Below are positions 26,972 to 33,911 of a DNA stretch of 64,000 nt, in pieces (within the stretch, counting starts at the first letter, position 1; the number at the start of each line of letters is the position of its first letter). Source of the stretch: an uncultured Desulfobulbus sp. Its GTDB lineage: Bacteria; Desulfobacterota; Desulfobulbia; Desulfobulbales; Desulfobulbaceae. The position numbers were made by a program, and so were the translations under genes. Where the stretch lies: assembly GCF_963664075.1 (NCBI RefSeq), contig NZ_OY760916.1, forward strand, positions 3,059,001 through 3,123,000, read 5' to 3'. The notes beneath the pieces were generated by a model. It was given only the letters and a program-made list of their open reading frames with translations, ran no database searches and was not told the DNA's origin.

Positions 26972-27076
26972 GATGGCCTCGTAAACAATCGAAAGCCTGC
27001 AGCAGGCAGGGATCGCAAAAACAGTGTTTTACGAAGCTCGAAACGTCGTCCTCGAGGCCTTTTACGAAAACGACAA
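26972..27076. mobile_element. Dispersed MITE-like element, copy B
   Basis: Left end TGGCCTCGTAAA, right half TTTTACGAAGCTCGAAACG, then GTCGTCCTC (27045-27053), GAGGCCTTTTACG and AAACGACAA. The motif CTCGTAAA near the left end is inverted near the right end (TTTACG). The hexamer TCTTGA flanks it on both sides (26968-26973 and 27077-27082), consistent with a target-site duplication. The middle (GAAAGCCTGCAGCAGGCAGG) differs from copies A and C. Confidence 0.7.
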
Positions 27077-27109
27077 TCTTGATCAGATGACGCAACCGAG
27101 ACGAAAAAA

Positions 27110-27140
27110 CACAAAATTGTAGATGTTACACAATTTTGTG
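27110..27140 (-). terminator. AT-rich palindrome, possible terminator or operator
   Basis: A perfect 11-bp inverted repeat (CACAAAATTGT at 27110-27120, ACAATTTTGTG at 27130-27140) with a 9-nt loop. On the minus strand it is followed by GTTTTTTCG, so it could help end tatA transcription; its low GC also fits a protein-binding site for the glutamate synthase promoter. Confidence 0.45.
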
Positions 27141-27218
27141 CTCACAAAATCACAGAATTGACAATGGTTGCGAGGAAAATCATTTACAGAAAAGGGAAAT
27201 GGTTGTCAAGAACAAAGG

Positions 27219-27274
27219 CCCCCCTGACAAAGAGCTGCACTGGCCGTGGCCGTTGCACCCCTTTGTGAGGGGGG
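27219..27274 (-). terminator. Hairpin after the tatA pair
   Basis: CCCCCCTGACAAAG (27219-27232) pairs with CTTTGTGAGGGGGG (27261-27274) with one mismatch. It lies 15 nt beyond the stop of the second tatA gene. On the minus strand the stem is followed by CCTTTGTTCTT, a weak U-rich tail. Confidence 0.6.
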
Positions 27275-27288
27275 ATGAGGGAGGGATG

Positions 27289-27537
27289 TTATTTACCGAG
27301 GGAACCGGTGAGATCTTTAGCTTTATCCAGGGTTTCTTTGACCTCGGATATCTCTTTGGCCATGGGAATACTCTTTTTCAGCTCGCTGCCGACTTCTTCA
27401 ACATCACCCAGCCCTTTTTTAAAGGAACCGATCGCTTTTCCAAGGCCGGAACCAATCTCGGGGAGCTTTTTGCCGCCAAAAACGAGAAAGGCAATGGCCA
27501 GAATAACGATCAGCTCAGGGGTTCCGAGTCCAAACAT
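27289..27537 (-). CDS. tatA: Sec-independent translocase protein TatA (longer paralogue)
   Basis: 82 aa. Starts MFGLGTPELIVILAIAFLVFGGKKLPEIG, described here by its parts: the FG(L)G start, one membrane helix (residues 6-22), then the conserved [14 protein letters not shown] hinge and amphipathic helix, followed by a charged tail rich in Lys and Glu. TatA/E proteins form the pore-like assembly of the twin-arginine pathway that exports folded, cofactor-bearing enzymes. GGAGG lies 8 nt before ATG 27537. It follows a second tatA-like gene by 31 nt; tatB and tatC are not in the window. Confidence 0.92.
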   Translation of the reverse strand: MFGLGTPELIVILAIAFLVFGGKKLPEIGSGLGKAIGSFKKGLGDVEEVGSELKKSIPMAKEISEVKETLDKAKDLTGSLGK

Positions 27538-27568
27538 GATGCACGCCTCCAGAAAGTACGGGCCTTAC

Positions 27569-27754
27569 TCAGGCCTGTTTGTTGGTGTCATCATCAATGG
27601 ATTTGCTGCTTTCATCCTCTTTCTTGGTGGCTTCTTTGAAGTTGCGGATGCCTTTCCCAATACCGCTTCCAATCTCCGGCAGTTTGCCCGCACCAAAAAT
27701 AATGACAATAATAACTAAGATAACAATCAGTTCAGGCATTCCGAGTCCGAACAT
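27569..27754 (-). CDS. tatA: Sec-independent translocase protein TatA/E (shorter paralogue)
   Basis: 61 aa. The first 35 residues closely match the neighbouring TatA ([18 protein letters not shown], then [17 protein letters not shown]), but the C-terminal tail is shorter and ends in a Ser/Asp-rich stretch, as in TatE or minimal TatA proteins. The two genes are a tandem duplication that has diverged. The start has GAGG about 7 nt upstream inside CTTTTTATGAGGTGTCACC, which resembles the left end of the dispersed element read on the minus strand. Confidence 0.9.
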   Translation of the reverse strand: MFGLGMPELIVILVIIVIIFGAGKLPEIGSGIGKGIRNFKEATKKEDESSKSIDDDTNKQA

Positions 27755-27760
27755 GGTGAC

Positions 27761-27773
27761 ACCTCATAAAAAG
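27761..27773. repeat. Possible end remnant of the dispersed element
   Basis: CCTCATAAAAAGT here is identical to 13 nt of the left end of copy C. It lies directly upstream of the shorter tatA start and supplies its GAGG ribosome-binding site on the minus strand. The sequence beyond does not align clearly, so it is either a decayed copy or chance. Confidence 0.3.
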
Positions 27774-27974
27774 TGGCGGATTCTACTAATCAGAAATCCC
27801 AAAATAAGCACTTCACACGTACGCTTGGTGTAAAGCAGACAACATCGCCTTGGCCATGGAGCCGTAGCGCATCCAAACCACACCCCTCCGCACCACTGTG
27901 CCGCGCACAGCGAAGGGGTTTTCTAACAAAAAACAACGCAAGAAACCGATAATAGCACCACCACAGAGTGCATG

Positions 27975-29303
27975 TCAACCGCCATTGCAGCCCTTGCGAA
28001 TTGCAGCCCCAATCTTGGCAACACGCTCAAGCACCGCAGACTCATTGAAGGTGAGCAACTCACGGGCCTCCATCACCACCTGACCATTAATCACAGAGTG
28101 AATGACATCCCCCCCGCGGGCTGCATAAACCAAGTGCGAGACCGGATTATACATGGGGGTGAGATGAGGCTGATTAAGATCAAGGACAATACAGTCCGCC
28201 TTTTTCCCTGCTTCCAGACTGCCGATACGATCTCCAGCCGAAAGCACCTTGGCCCCTCCCATGGTGGCAGCATACAGTGTGGTCGCGGCGTCCATCACCG
28301 TGGGATCCAGCCGATCGGCCTTGTGAATCTTGGCCGTGGTATCCATTTCGCCAAACATATCTACATCGTTGTTGGAGGCGCTGCCATCGGTACCGATACC
28401 TACGGTGATACCGGCCTCAAGCATCTGCACCACCGGGGCAATGCCCGAGGCAAGCTTCAGATTTGACTGGGGGCAATGGGCAACCTTGACGCCCCGTTTG
28501 GCCAAGAGTTCAATTTCTTGGTTGGTGAGCATCACACAGTGATCGGCCACCACATGCGGGCCGAGCAGCCCCAGCGACTCCAGATGGTAAACCGGTGAGC
28601 AGCCGTAGCGTTCCCTGCAGGTACGGACCTCGCTCTCATTTTCCGCGAGATGAATCACATACAAAGCTCCGCGCTCACGGGCCACGGCACCAAGGCGTGT
28701 CAACAGATCCGGAGAGCAGGTGTACACCGCATGGGGATCCACGGTAATACAGATACGCTCATGGTCCTGATAGCGGTCAAGGAGCTTAGTGGTGTAGCTA
28801 AACCCGTTTTCCAGTTCCCCATAGTTGGGTGAAGGAAAATCGTAGAGCACCTCCCCTACCCAGGCGCGCATGCCGGTTTCGTCCACAGCCCGCGCCACCT
28901 CTCCTGCAAAAAGATACATATCGCAAAACGAGGTGGTGCCGGATCGAATCATCTCGGCGATGGAGAGCAGAGTTCCCTGGTAGACCAACTCACCACTTAA
29001 TTGCGCTTCCACCGGAAAGATATAGTCCTCCAGCCACTGCATCAGCTCCAGATCATCGGCCAGACCGCGAAAAAGAGACATGGCAGCGTGGGTATGCACA
29101 TTCACCAGCCCGGGCATGATCAAACCATGGGGCTCGTGAAGGACCCGGGCTGGTGAATATCTGGACAACAGCGCGTCAGCTTCTCCCACCTCAAGGATGG
29201 TGTCACCACTAATGGCCACCCCTCCCTGCTCAATAACCTGTTGTTCTCTATTCATGGTCAACAGGTACTGCCCGGTGAGAATCAGGTCCGCGCGTTGTGT
29301 CAC
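27975..29303 (-). CDS. mtaD: Amidohydrolase, 5-methylthioadenosine/S-adenosylhomocysteine deaminase family
   Basis: 442 aa. Metal-binding and catalytic motifs of the MtaD/SsnA/TrzN amidohydrolases are present: VNVHTHAAMSLFRG, HLAENESEV, VADHCVMLTNQEI and IGTDGSASNNDVDMF. Enzymes of this group deaminate MTA, SAH or adenosine to the inosine derivatives. The start is GTG 29303, whose GTGA overlaps the TGA stop of the upstream phosphorylase gene, so both are translated together. The pairing suggests a route that recycles SAH/MTA or nucleosides through a 6-oxopurine product. Guanine deaminase or chlorohydrolase-type activity is a less likely alternative. Confidence 0.87.
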   Translation of the reverse strand: MTQRADLILTGQYLLTMNREQQVIEQGGVAISGDTILEVGEADALLSRYSPARVLHEPHGLIMPGLVNVHTHAAMSLFRGLADDLELMQWLEDYIFPVEAQLSGELVYQGTLLSIAEMIRSGTTSFCDMYLFAGEVARAVDETGMRAWVGEVLYDFPSPNYGELENGFSYTTKLLDRYQDHERICITVDPHAVYTCSPDLLTRLGAVARERGALYVIHLAENESEVRTCRERYGCSPVYHLESLGLLGPHVVADHCVMLTNQEIELLAKRGVKVAHCPQSNLKLASGIAPVVQMLEAGITVGIGTDGSASNNDVDMFGEMDTTAKIHKADRLDPTVMDAATTLYAATMGGAKVLSAGDRIGSLEAGKKADCIVLDLNQPHLTPMYNPVSHLVYAARGGDVIHSVINGQVVMEARELLTFNESAVLERVAKIGAAIRKGCNGG

Positions 29304-30139
29304 AGGCTCATCTCCGCAAGTATATGAATGATGAGCTGTTGCAACCGCGGTTCCGCTTTACCGGCAGCAGCAATAACCTCATCGATGTGTATAGGCTGAA
29401 AATTATCCGGATCGTTGACATTGGCCACCACGGAAAGACCAAGCACGCGCAGCCCTGCGTGCAACGCCACCAGGATCTCCGGAACCGACGACATCCCCAC
29501 GGCGTCAGCCCCAATCATGCGCAGGTACCTGGTTTCAGCGGGTGTCTCCAGACTGGGACCGGGAATACAGACATAGGTCCCGCTGGTCGTTTCCTTGAGA
29601 CCAAGTCGCCCAGCCAAGGTAAGGGCAAGCTCTCTGAGCTCCGGGGCGTAGGGCTTGGAAAGGTCGGGGAAACGTACGCCCCAGGCATCCACATTGGGCC
29701 CACGCAGGGGATTGTCGCCCAGGAGATTGAGGTGGTCGACGAAGACCATCAGCGTCCCCGGGGTATAGAGGGGATTCAATCCGCCACTGGCATTGGTAAT
29801 TATGGCAGTCTGCACCCCCAGCAGCGAGAGCACCCGAATGGGAAAGGCCACTTCTCTGGCCGAGTACCCCTCGTAGTAATGAAACCGCCCCTGCAAAATG
29901 GCAACTGACTTGCCCGCAAGTCTCCCCACCACCAGATTGCCGGCATGCGAGGTTACGGTGGACCGGGGAAAATGCGGAATCTCCTCGTAGGCAAAACTTG
30001 TGGCCCCTTGCATGGCCTTAGCCAGTTCTCCCAGGCCTGTTCCAAGCTGAATAAGGACCTCGGGAGGCTCCTGGATTTTATCTTTCAGGTGGGCGACTGC
30101 AGCTTCAACCTGCTGTTTGTGCTCCTCAATATCAATCAT
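29300..30139 (-). CDS. Purine nucleoside phosphorylase (trimeric PNP/MTAP family)
   Basis: 279 aa from ATG 30139 (MIDIEEHK). Conserved: LGTGLGELA, GRFHYYEGY, NASGGLNP, GPSLETPAETRYLR, GADAVGMSSVPEI and VVANVNDPD. The Asn near the end (ANVN) occupies the place that in trimeric PNPs favours 6-oxopurines (inosine, guanosine); MTA phosphorylases usually have Asp there, so PNP specificity is inferred. It cleaves nucleosides with phosphate to base and ribose 1-phosphate. It is co-translated with the downstream deaminase. Its ribosome-binding site GAGG lies in the end of element copy C, 6 nt from the ATG; an in-frame start at 30175 would fall within the element and is rejected. Confidence 0.88.
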   Translation of the reverse strand: MIDIEEHKQQVEAAVAHLKDKIQEPPEVLIQLGTGLGELAKAMQGATSFAYEEIPHFPRSTVTSHAGNLVVGRLAGKSVAILQGRFHYYEGYSAREVAFPIRVLSLLGVQTAIITNASGGLNPLYTPGTLMVFVDHLNLLGDNPLRGPNVDAWGVRFPDLSKPYAPELRELALTLAGRLGLKETTSGTYVCIPGPSLETPAETRYLRMIGADAVGMSSVPEILVALHAGLRVLGLSVVANVNDPDNFQPIHIDEVIAAAGKAEPRLQQLIIHILAEMSL

Positions 30140-30240
30140 GATGGCCTCATAAAAAGTCAGAAACCTAAAAGTCACGCATCATAAAATCAGCAATTTACGA
30201 AGCTCGAAACGTCGTTCTCAAGGCTTTTTACGAGAACGAC
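30140..30240. mobile_element. Dispersed MITE-like element, copy C
   Basis: The best-preserved copy. Left end ATGGCCTCATAAAAAGTC; right half TTTACGAAGCTCGAAACG followed by a perfect 9-bp hairpin GTCGTTCTC (30211-30219) / GAGAACGAC (30232-30240) with loop AAGGCTTTTTAC. CTCRTAAAAAG near the left end is inverted as CTTTTTACGAG near the right end. TCATGA flanks both sides (30136-30141 area and 30243-30248), matching a 6-nt target duplication. It separates thrC from pnp. Confidence 0.72.
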
Positions 30241-30269
30241 AATCATGACAGTAGCAACCCCGAAAGCGC

Positions 30270-31664
30270 CTAGCCACGCAAGGCGTTTTCGGCCACAAAG
30301 TCTTTGATCACCCTCTCATCGGCATCCAGGACGGTACAACGGCTTTCCCGGTTTGCAAGTTCAGCAAGGGCTGGTGGCAGCGGGGGCTCCTGGCCGATAG
30401 CCTGCGTCACGGCTGCCCCGAATTTGGCAGGGTGGGCAGTTGCCAGACAAACCACGGGCCGTGAGGCATCACGCAGTTCAAGTGCGGCCTTCACGCCCAC
30501 TGCGGTGTGCGGATCAAGCAGGTAGCCATACTCTTTATGGAAAGAGCCTATGGTGGCAATGGTTTCTGCTTCAGAGACAGAGAGTGAGCGGAAATCATCG
30601 GCCACCTGTTCTCGAAGTCCGGAAAAATCGAGTTTTCCTGTGGCTGCGAAGCCATCCATATCCGCTTTCACCACCGCCCCGTTTTCACCACGCAGGTAGT
30701 AGAGGTAGCGCTCAAAGTTTGAGGCTATCTGGATATCCATGGAAGGACTGCTGGTGACTTGAACCTGACCACGGGAGTAATCTCCCTGGTTGACAAAACG
30801 AGTCAAGATGTCATTGGCGTTAGTTGCCAGAATAAGGGTATTGATACACCCTTTAGGCAGGAGTTGACGTGCGACATAGCCTGCAAAGATATCGCCGAAG
30901 TTACCGGTTGGCACGGAGAAATCCACACTGGGATGTCCATGTTTACGCATCTTGAGATAGGCATAGATGTAGTACACCACTTGCGCCAGGACCCGAGCCC
31001 AGTTGATGGAGTTGACTGCCCCCAACTGATAGGCATCACGGAAGGCCAGGTCATTGAAGATCGATTTGACCGTTGACTGGGCATCATCAAAGGTCCCCCT
31101 GACCGCTATGTTAAACACATTGGGATCAAGGACCGTGGTCATCTGTAAGGCCTGAATAGGGCTGGTGCGCCCATGGGGATGAAGAATAAAAATATTGATA
31201 TTCTTCTTACCGCGGACACCGGCAATGGCGGCACTGCCGGTGTCGCCAGAGGTCGCGCCCAAAATATTCATGTAACCGCCCCTGCGCGACAAGACATACT
31301 CAAAGAGATTGCCCAGGAGTTGCAAAGCCACATCCTTAAAGGCCAGCGTGGGGCCATGAAAAAGCTCAAGGATGTAGACATCGCCCTGCTTGGTAACCGG
31401 AGTGACCTGCGGATGCTTAAACGAGCTGTAGGCTTTTTCCACCAGGAATTCGAGATCAAGGGCGGGGATATCGTCAATAAAAAGAGAGAGTACCTCGCGG
31501 GCTAGATACTGGTAGGGCAGATTCCGCCAGCTCTCCAGCTTTTCACTGCTGATAGAGGGTAGGGTCTGCGGCAGGAGCAGGCCTCCGTCCCTGGCCAACC
31601 CCATCATTACGGCATCTTGGAAATTCAGCGGCTCAATCCCACCACGGGTACTGATATATTGCAT
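30270..31664 (-). CDS. thrC: Threonine synthase
   Basis: 464 aa, the longer ThrC class. The PLP lysine is in HGPTLAFKDVALQ, with GATSGDTGSAAIAG as phosphate-binding loop and YISTRGG at the N-terminus, all characteristic of threonine synthase. It converts O-phosphohomoserine to threonine. ATG 31664 has AAGGA upstream. It is 140 bp after gpmI on the same strand and ends just before dispersed element copy C. Together with asd earlier in the window it covers part of the aspartate-family pathway, but the genes are not in one operon. Confidence 0.96.
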   Translation of the reverse strand: MQYISTRGGIEPLNFQDAVMMGLARDGGLLLPQTLPSISSEKLESWRNLPYQYLAREVLSLFIDDIPALDLEFLVEKAYSSFKHPQVTPVTKQGDVYILELFHGPTLAFKDVALQLLGNLFEYVLSRRGGYMNILGATSGDTGSAAIAGVRGKKNINIFILHPHGRTSPIQALQMTTVLDPNVFNIAVRGTFDDAQSTVKSIFNDLAFRDAYQLGAVNSINWARVLAQVVYYIYAYLKMRKHGHPSVDFSVPTGNFGDIFAGYVARQLLPKGCINTLILATNANDILTRFVNQGDYSRGQVQVTSSPSMDIQIASNFERYLYYLRGENGAVVKADMDGFAATGKLDFSGLREQVADDFRSLSVSEAETIATIGSFHKEYGYLLDPHTAVGVKAALELRDASRPVVCLATAHPAKFGAAVTQAIGQEPPLPPALAELANRESRCTVLDADERVIKDFVAENALRG

Positions 31665-31747
31665 GGTTCTCTTCCTTGTTGAAAAGGCACTGGACCGACA
31701 GGATCCATCCCTCTCTGATCAAATAAAATAACTGCGCTCACATTTTG

Positions 31748-31770
31748 GAAAAGGGGTTTCAGCCCTTTTC
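31748..31770. repeat. Hairpin between gpmI and thrC
   Basis: GAAAAGGG (31748-31755) pairs perfectly with CCCTTTTC (31763-31770). No U-run follows on the minus strand (CCAAAATG), so it is a weak or non-canonical terminator of gpmI or an mRNA-processing hairpin. Confidence 0.4.
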
Positions 31771-31804
31771 GACTGACCTCTCGCCTACCTGAAAAGGGAC
31801 AGGC

Positions 31805-33364
31805 CTAGAGGAGAAGACTTTCCCCTTCCATCTCTTTGGGCACGGGTAAATCCATCAATCCCAGAATGGTGGGGGCAATGTCTTTCAAGGCACCACCGGT
31901 CCGCAAGGTGCTCCCTTTGAATTGCTCACTGACCACGATAAAGGGAACCGGACTCAAGGTATGGGCGGTATACGGCCCTCCGTTAACCGGATCAAGCATC
32001 TGCTCGGCGTTGCCGTGATCTGCGGTAATCAGCAAAACCCCATTCCGGGCGGCGACAAAGGCTTCAATCCGTTCGATGCAGCTGTCCACGGTTTCACAGG
32101 CAGCGATCGCAGCTTCCATGACCCCCGTATGGCCGACCATGTCACCGTTGGCAAAGTTGAGGATAACCAGATCAAAGGGATTGCCCTCTGCCTCCCCCTT
32201 CTCCAGGGTGGCCAGCAAGGTATCGGTAACCTCAACGGCACTCATCTGTGGTTTCTGATCGTAGGTGGCTACTTCACGGGGGGAATTAATGAGGACACGC
32301 TCTTCCCCGGCAAAGGGAACCTCGTTGCCACCGTTGAAAAAGTAGGTCACATGGGCATACTTCTCGGTTTCGGCTATACGCAGTTGGCGGCGGCCATGGC
32401 TGCTGACCTCTTCCCCGAGGATATGGGTCAGAGTCACCGGCGGAAAGGCGATGGGAAAGCTAAAATCCGCCTCGTATTCGGTCATGGTCACCAGGGAGCA
32501 GAGTTTGGGACGAGCACCGGGCTCAAAGCCTTCAAAATTTTGATCACCAAAAGCGTGACACAACTCCCGCACTCGGTCGGCACGAAAGTTAAAAAAGAGG
32601 ACCCCGTCGCCATCTTCAATGCGCCCAACCGGTTGCCCATCCTCCCCTAGCACAACCGTGGGGACGATGAACTCATCGGTCACATCCTGGTCATAGGAGG
32701 CCTGTACCAGCGTCAGAGCATCGGCAGCCTCTATCCCCTTGCCATGCACCATGGCATCCCAGGCAACCTTGACCCGATCCCAGCGTTTATCTCGATCCAT
32801 GGCATAGTAGCGACCGGAGACAGTGGCAATGGTGCCGCTGCCGATCCGGTTCAGGGCTTCCACCAGTTCTCCCAGGTAACCTTGACCGGAGTGGGGTGGC
32901 GTATCCCGGCCATCCATGAAACAGTGGATAAGGACCTCGATCCCCCGCGCATGTGCCAGCTCAACCAGGGCAATCAGGTGGCGAAGATGACTATGCACAC
33001 CACCATCGGAGACCAGACCGCAGAGATGCAGCCGTGAACCCGCCTCCTTCACCTGGTCCATGATGTGCGCAAAGACCGGATTGGTGGCAAACTCTCCCTC
33101 ATCCACAGCCTTGTTGATACGGGTATAATCCTGGTAGACAATACGACCGGCACCGATATTGAGGTGGCCGACCTCAGAGTTACCCATCTGCCCTTCAGGA
33201 AGACCGACCAACCCGTTATGGGCCACCAGGGAGGTCGTGGGACAATTTTGCATCAACCGGTCCATGGTGGGCGTTTTGGCCACAGAAACAGCATTGGTGG
33301 CTGAGGGCTCGGCAAGTCCCCACCCATCGAGAATGGCAAGAATAACTGGTACAGGAGCAGACAT
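31805..33364 (-). CDS. gpmI: 2,3-bisphosphoglycerate-independent phosphoglycerate mutase
   Basis: 519 aa, normal iPGM length. The catalytic Ser is in GQMGNSEVGHLNIGAG; metal-binding parts LAILDGWG, ITADHGNAEQM and AHTLSPVPF are present, with FFNFRADRVREL in between. It interconverts 3- and 2-phosphoglycerate in glycolysis/gluconeogenesis using Mn ions. The start is set at ATG 33364 (MSAPVPV) with GGGAGG 6 nt upstream; a GTG one codon earlier is not needed. It is preceded by rsfS and topB on the same strand with short gaps, suggesting a topB-rsfS-gpmI(-thrC) unit. Confidence 0.97.
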   Translation of the reverse strand: MSAPVPVILAILDGWGLAEPSATNAVSVAKTPTMDRLMQNCPTTSLVAHNGLVGLPEGQMGNSEVGHLNIGAGRIVYQDYTRINKAVDEGEFATNPVFAHIMDQVKEAGSRLHLCGLVSDGGVHSHLRHLIALVELAHARGIEVLIHCFMDGRDTPPHSGQGYLGELVEALNRIGSGTIATVSGRYYAMDRDKRWDRVKVAWDAMVHGKGIEAADALTLVQASYDQDVTDEFIVPTVVLGEDGQPVGRIEDGDGVLFFNFRADRVRELCHAFGDQNFEGFEPGARPKLCSLVTMTEYEADFSFPIAFPPVTLTHILGEEVSSHGRRQLRIAETEKYAHVTYFFNGGNEVPFAGEERVLINSPREVATYDQKPQMSAVEVTDTLLATLEKGEAEGNPFDLVILNFANGDMVGHTGVMEAAIAACETVDSCIERIEAFVAARNGVLLITADHGNAEQMLDPVNGGPYTAHTLSPVPFIVVSEQFKGSTLRTGGALKDIAPTILGLMDLPVPKEMEGESLLL

Positions 33365-33437
33365 CACAGGCCTCCCGGGCTCACTCTACCTGCGCTATGC
33401 AGACAAACGGCCCTTGCGTAAGAGCTTCACAAAAACT

Positions 33438-33830
33438 TTATTTGGTATTCCCCAGCAGCTGATCAAGCTCAAGACGGGGGGCATCATGCCATAAGCCTTC
33501 GAGATCATAGAAGCTGCGTTGTTCGTGATAAAAGATATGCACGACCACATCACCAAAATCGAGCAACACCCACATACCATCACGCAAGCCCTCAGCATTT
33601 TTGCTGTTGACGCGTTTGGAGCTGAGTTCCGTCTCTATGGCCTCAGCCAGGCCTTGCACATGACGGGTGGAGCGGCCGCTCATGATCACAAAATAATCGG
33701 TAAATGAAGCCAGGCCACGCACATCAAGCACGCACAGGTCTTCTGCCTTGGTATCAAGGGCGACGCGGGCACATGCAGCGGCCAGCTCCTGGCCTTCAAA
33801 CTGGCTGTATTCTTTTTTTAATCTTCTCAT
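33438..33830 (-). CDS. rsfS: Ribosomal silencing factor RsfS
   Basis: 130 aa. Iojap/RsfS family core is clear: KKAEDLCVLDVRGLASFTDY-like (KAEDLCVLDVRGLASFTDYF read here), VIMSGRSTRHVQGLAEAIE, GLRDGMWVLLDFGDVVVHIF and YYDLEGLW-like FYDLEGLWHDAPR. RsfS binds uL14 of the 50S subunit and blocks subunit joining in starvation. It usually neighbours nadD or rlmH; here it lies 73 nt upstream of gpmI, an association also seen in other Desulfobacterota as far as I know. The N-terminal 15 residues are basic. Confidence 0.95.
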   Translation of the reverse strand: MRRLKKEYSQFEGQELAAACARVALDTKAEDLCVLDVRGLASFTDYFVIMSGRSTRHVQGLAEAIETELSSKRVNSKNAEGLRDGMWVLLDFGDVVVHIFYHEQRSFYDLEGLWHDAPRLELDQLLGNTK

Positions 33831-33911
33831 ACTTCCTGTTGGTTGATGACGGCATTCTGTCTTGTTTCGTACCGACCGCCGTCAAAGGATCTCTGGTACG
33901 GATAACTCGTT

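Larger units (their letters stand above)
26947..27288. other. Intergenic region upstream of glutamate synthase operon
   Basis: 342 bases with no credible gene. From left to right it holds element copy B (26972-27076), an AT-rich palindrome (27110-27140) and a GC-rich hairpin (27219-27274). The operon promoter presumably lies between or within these. Confidence 0.6.

Noticed and set aside
27110-27140. Considered a transposon terminal repeat
   Set aside because: The perfect palindrome has a short 9-nt loop and no second distant copy, so it is a hairpin or operator and not an element end.
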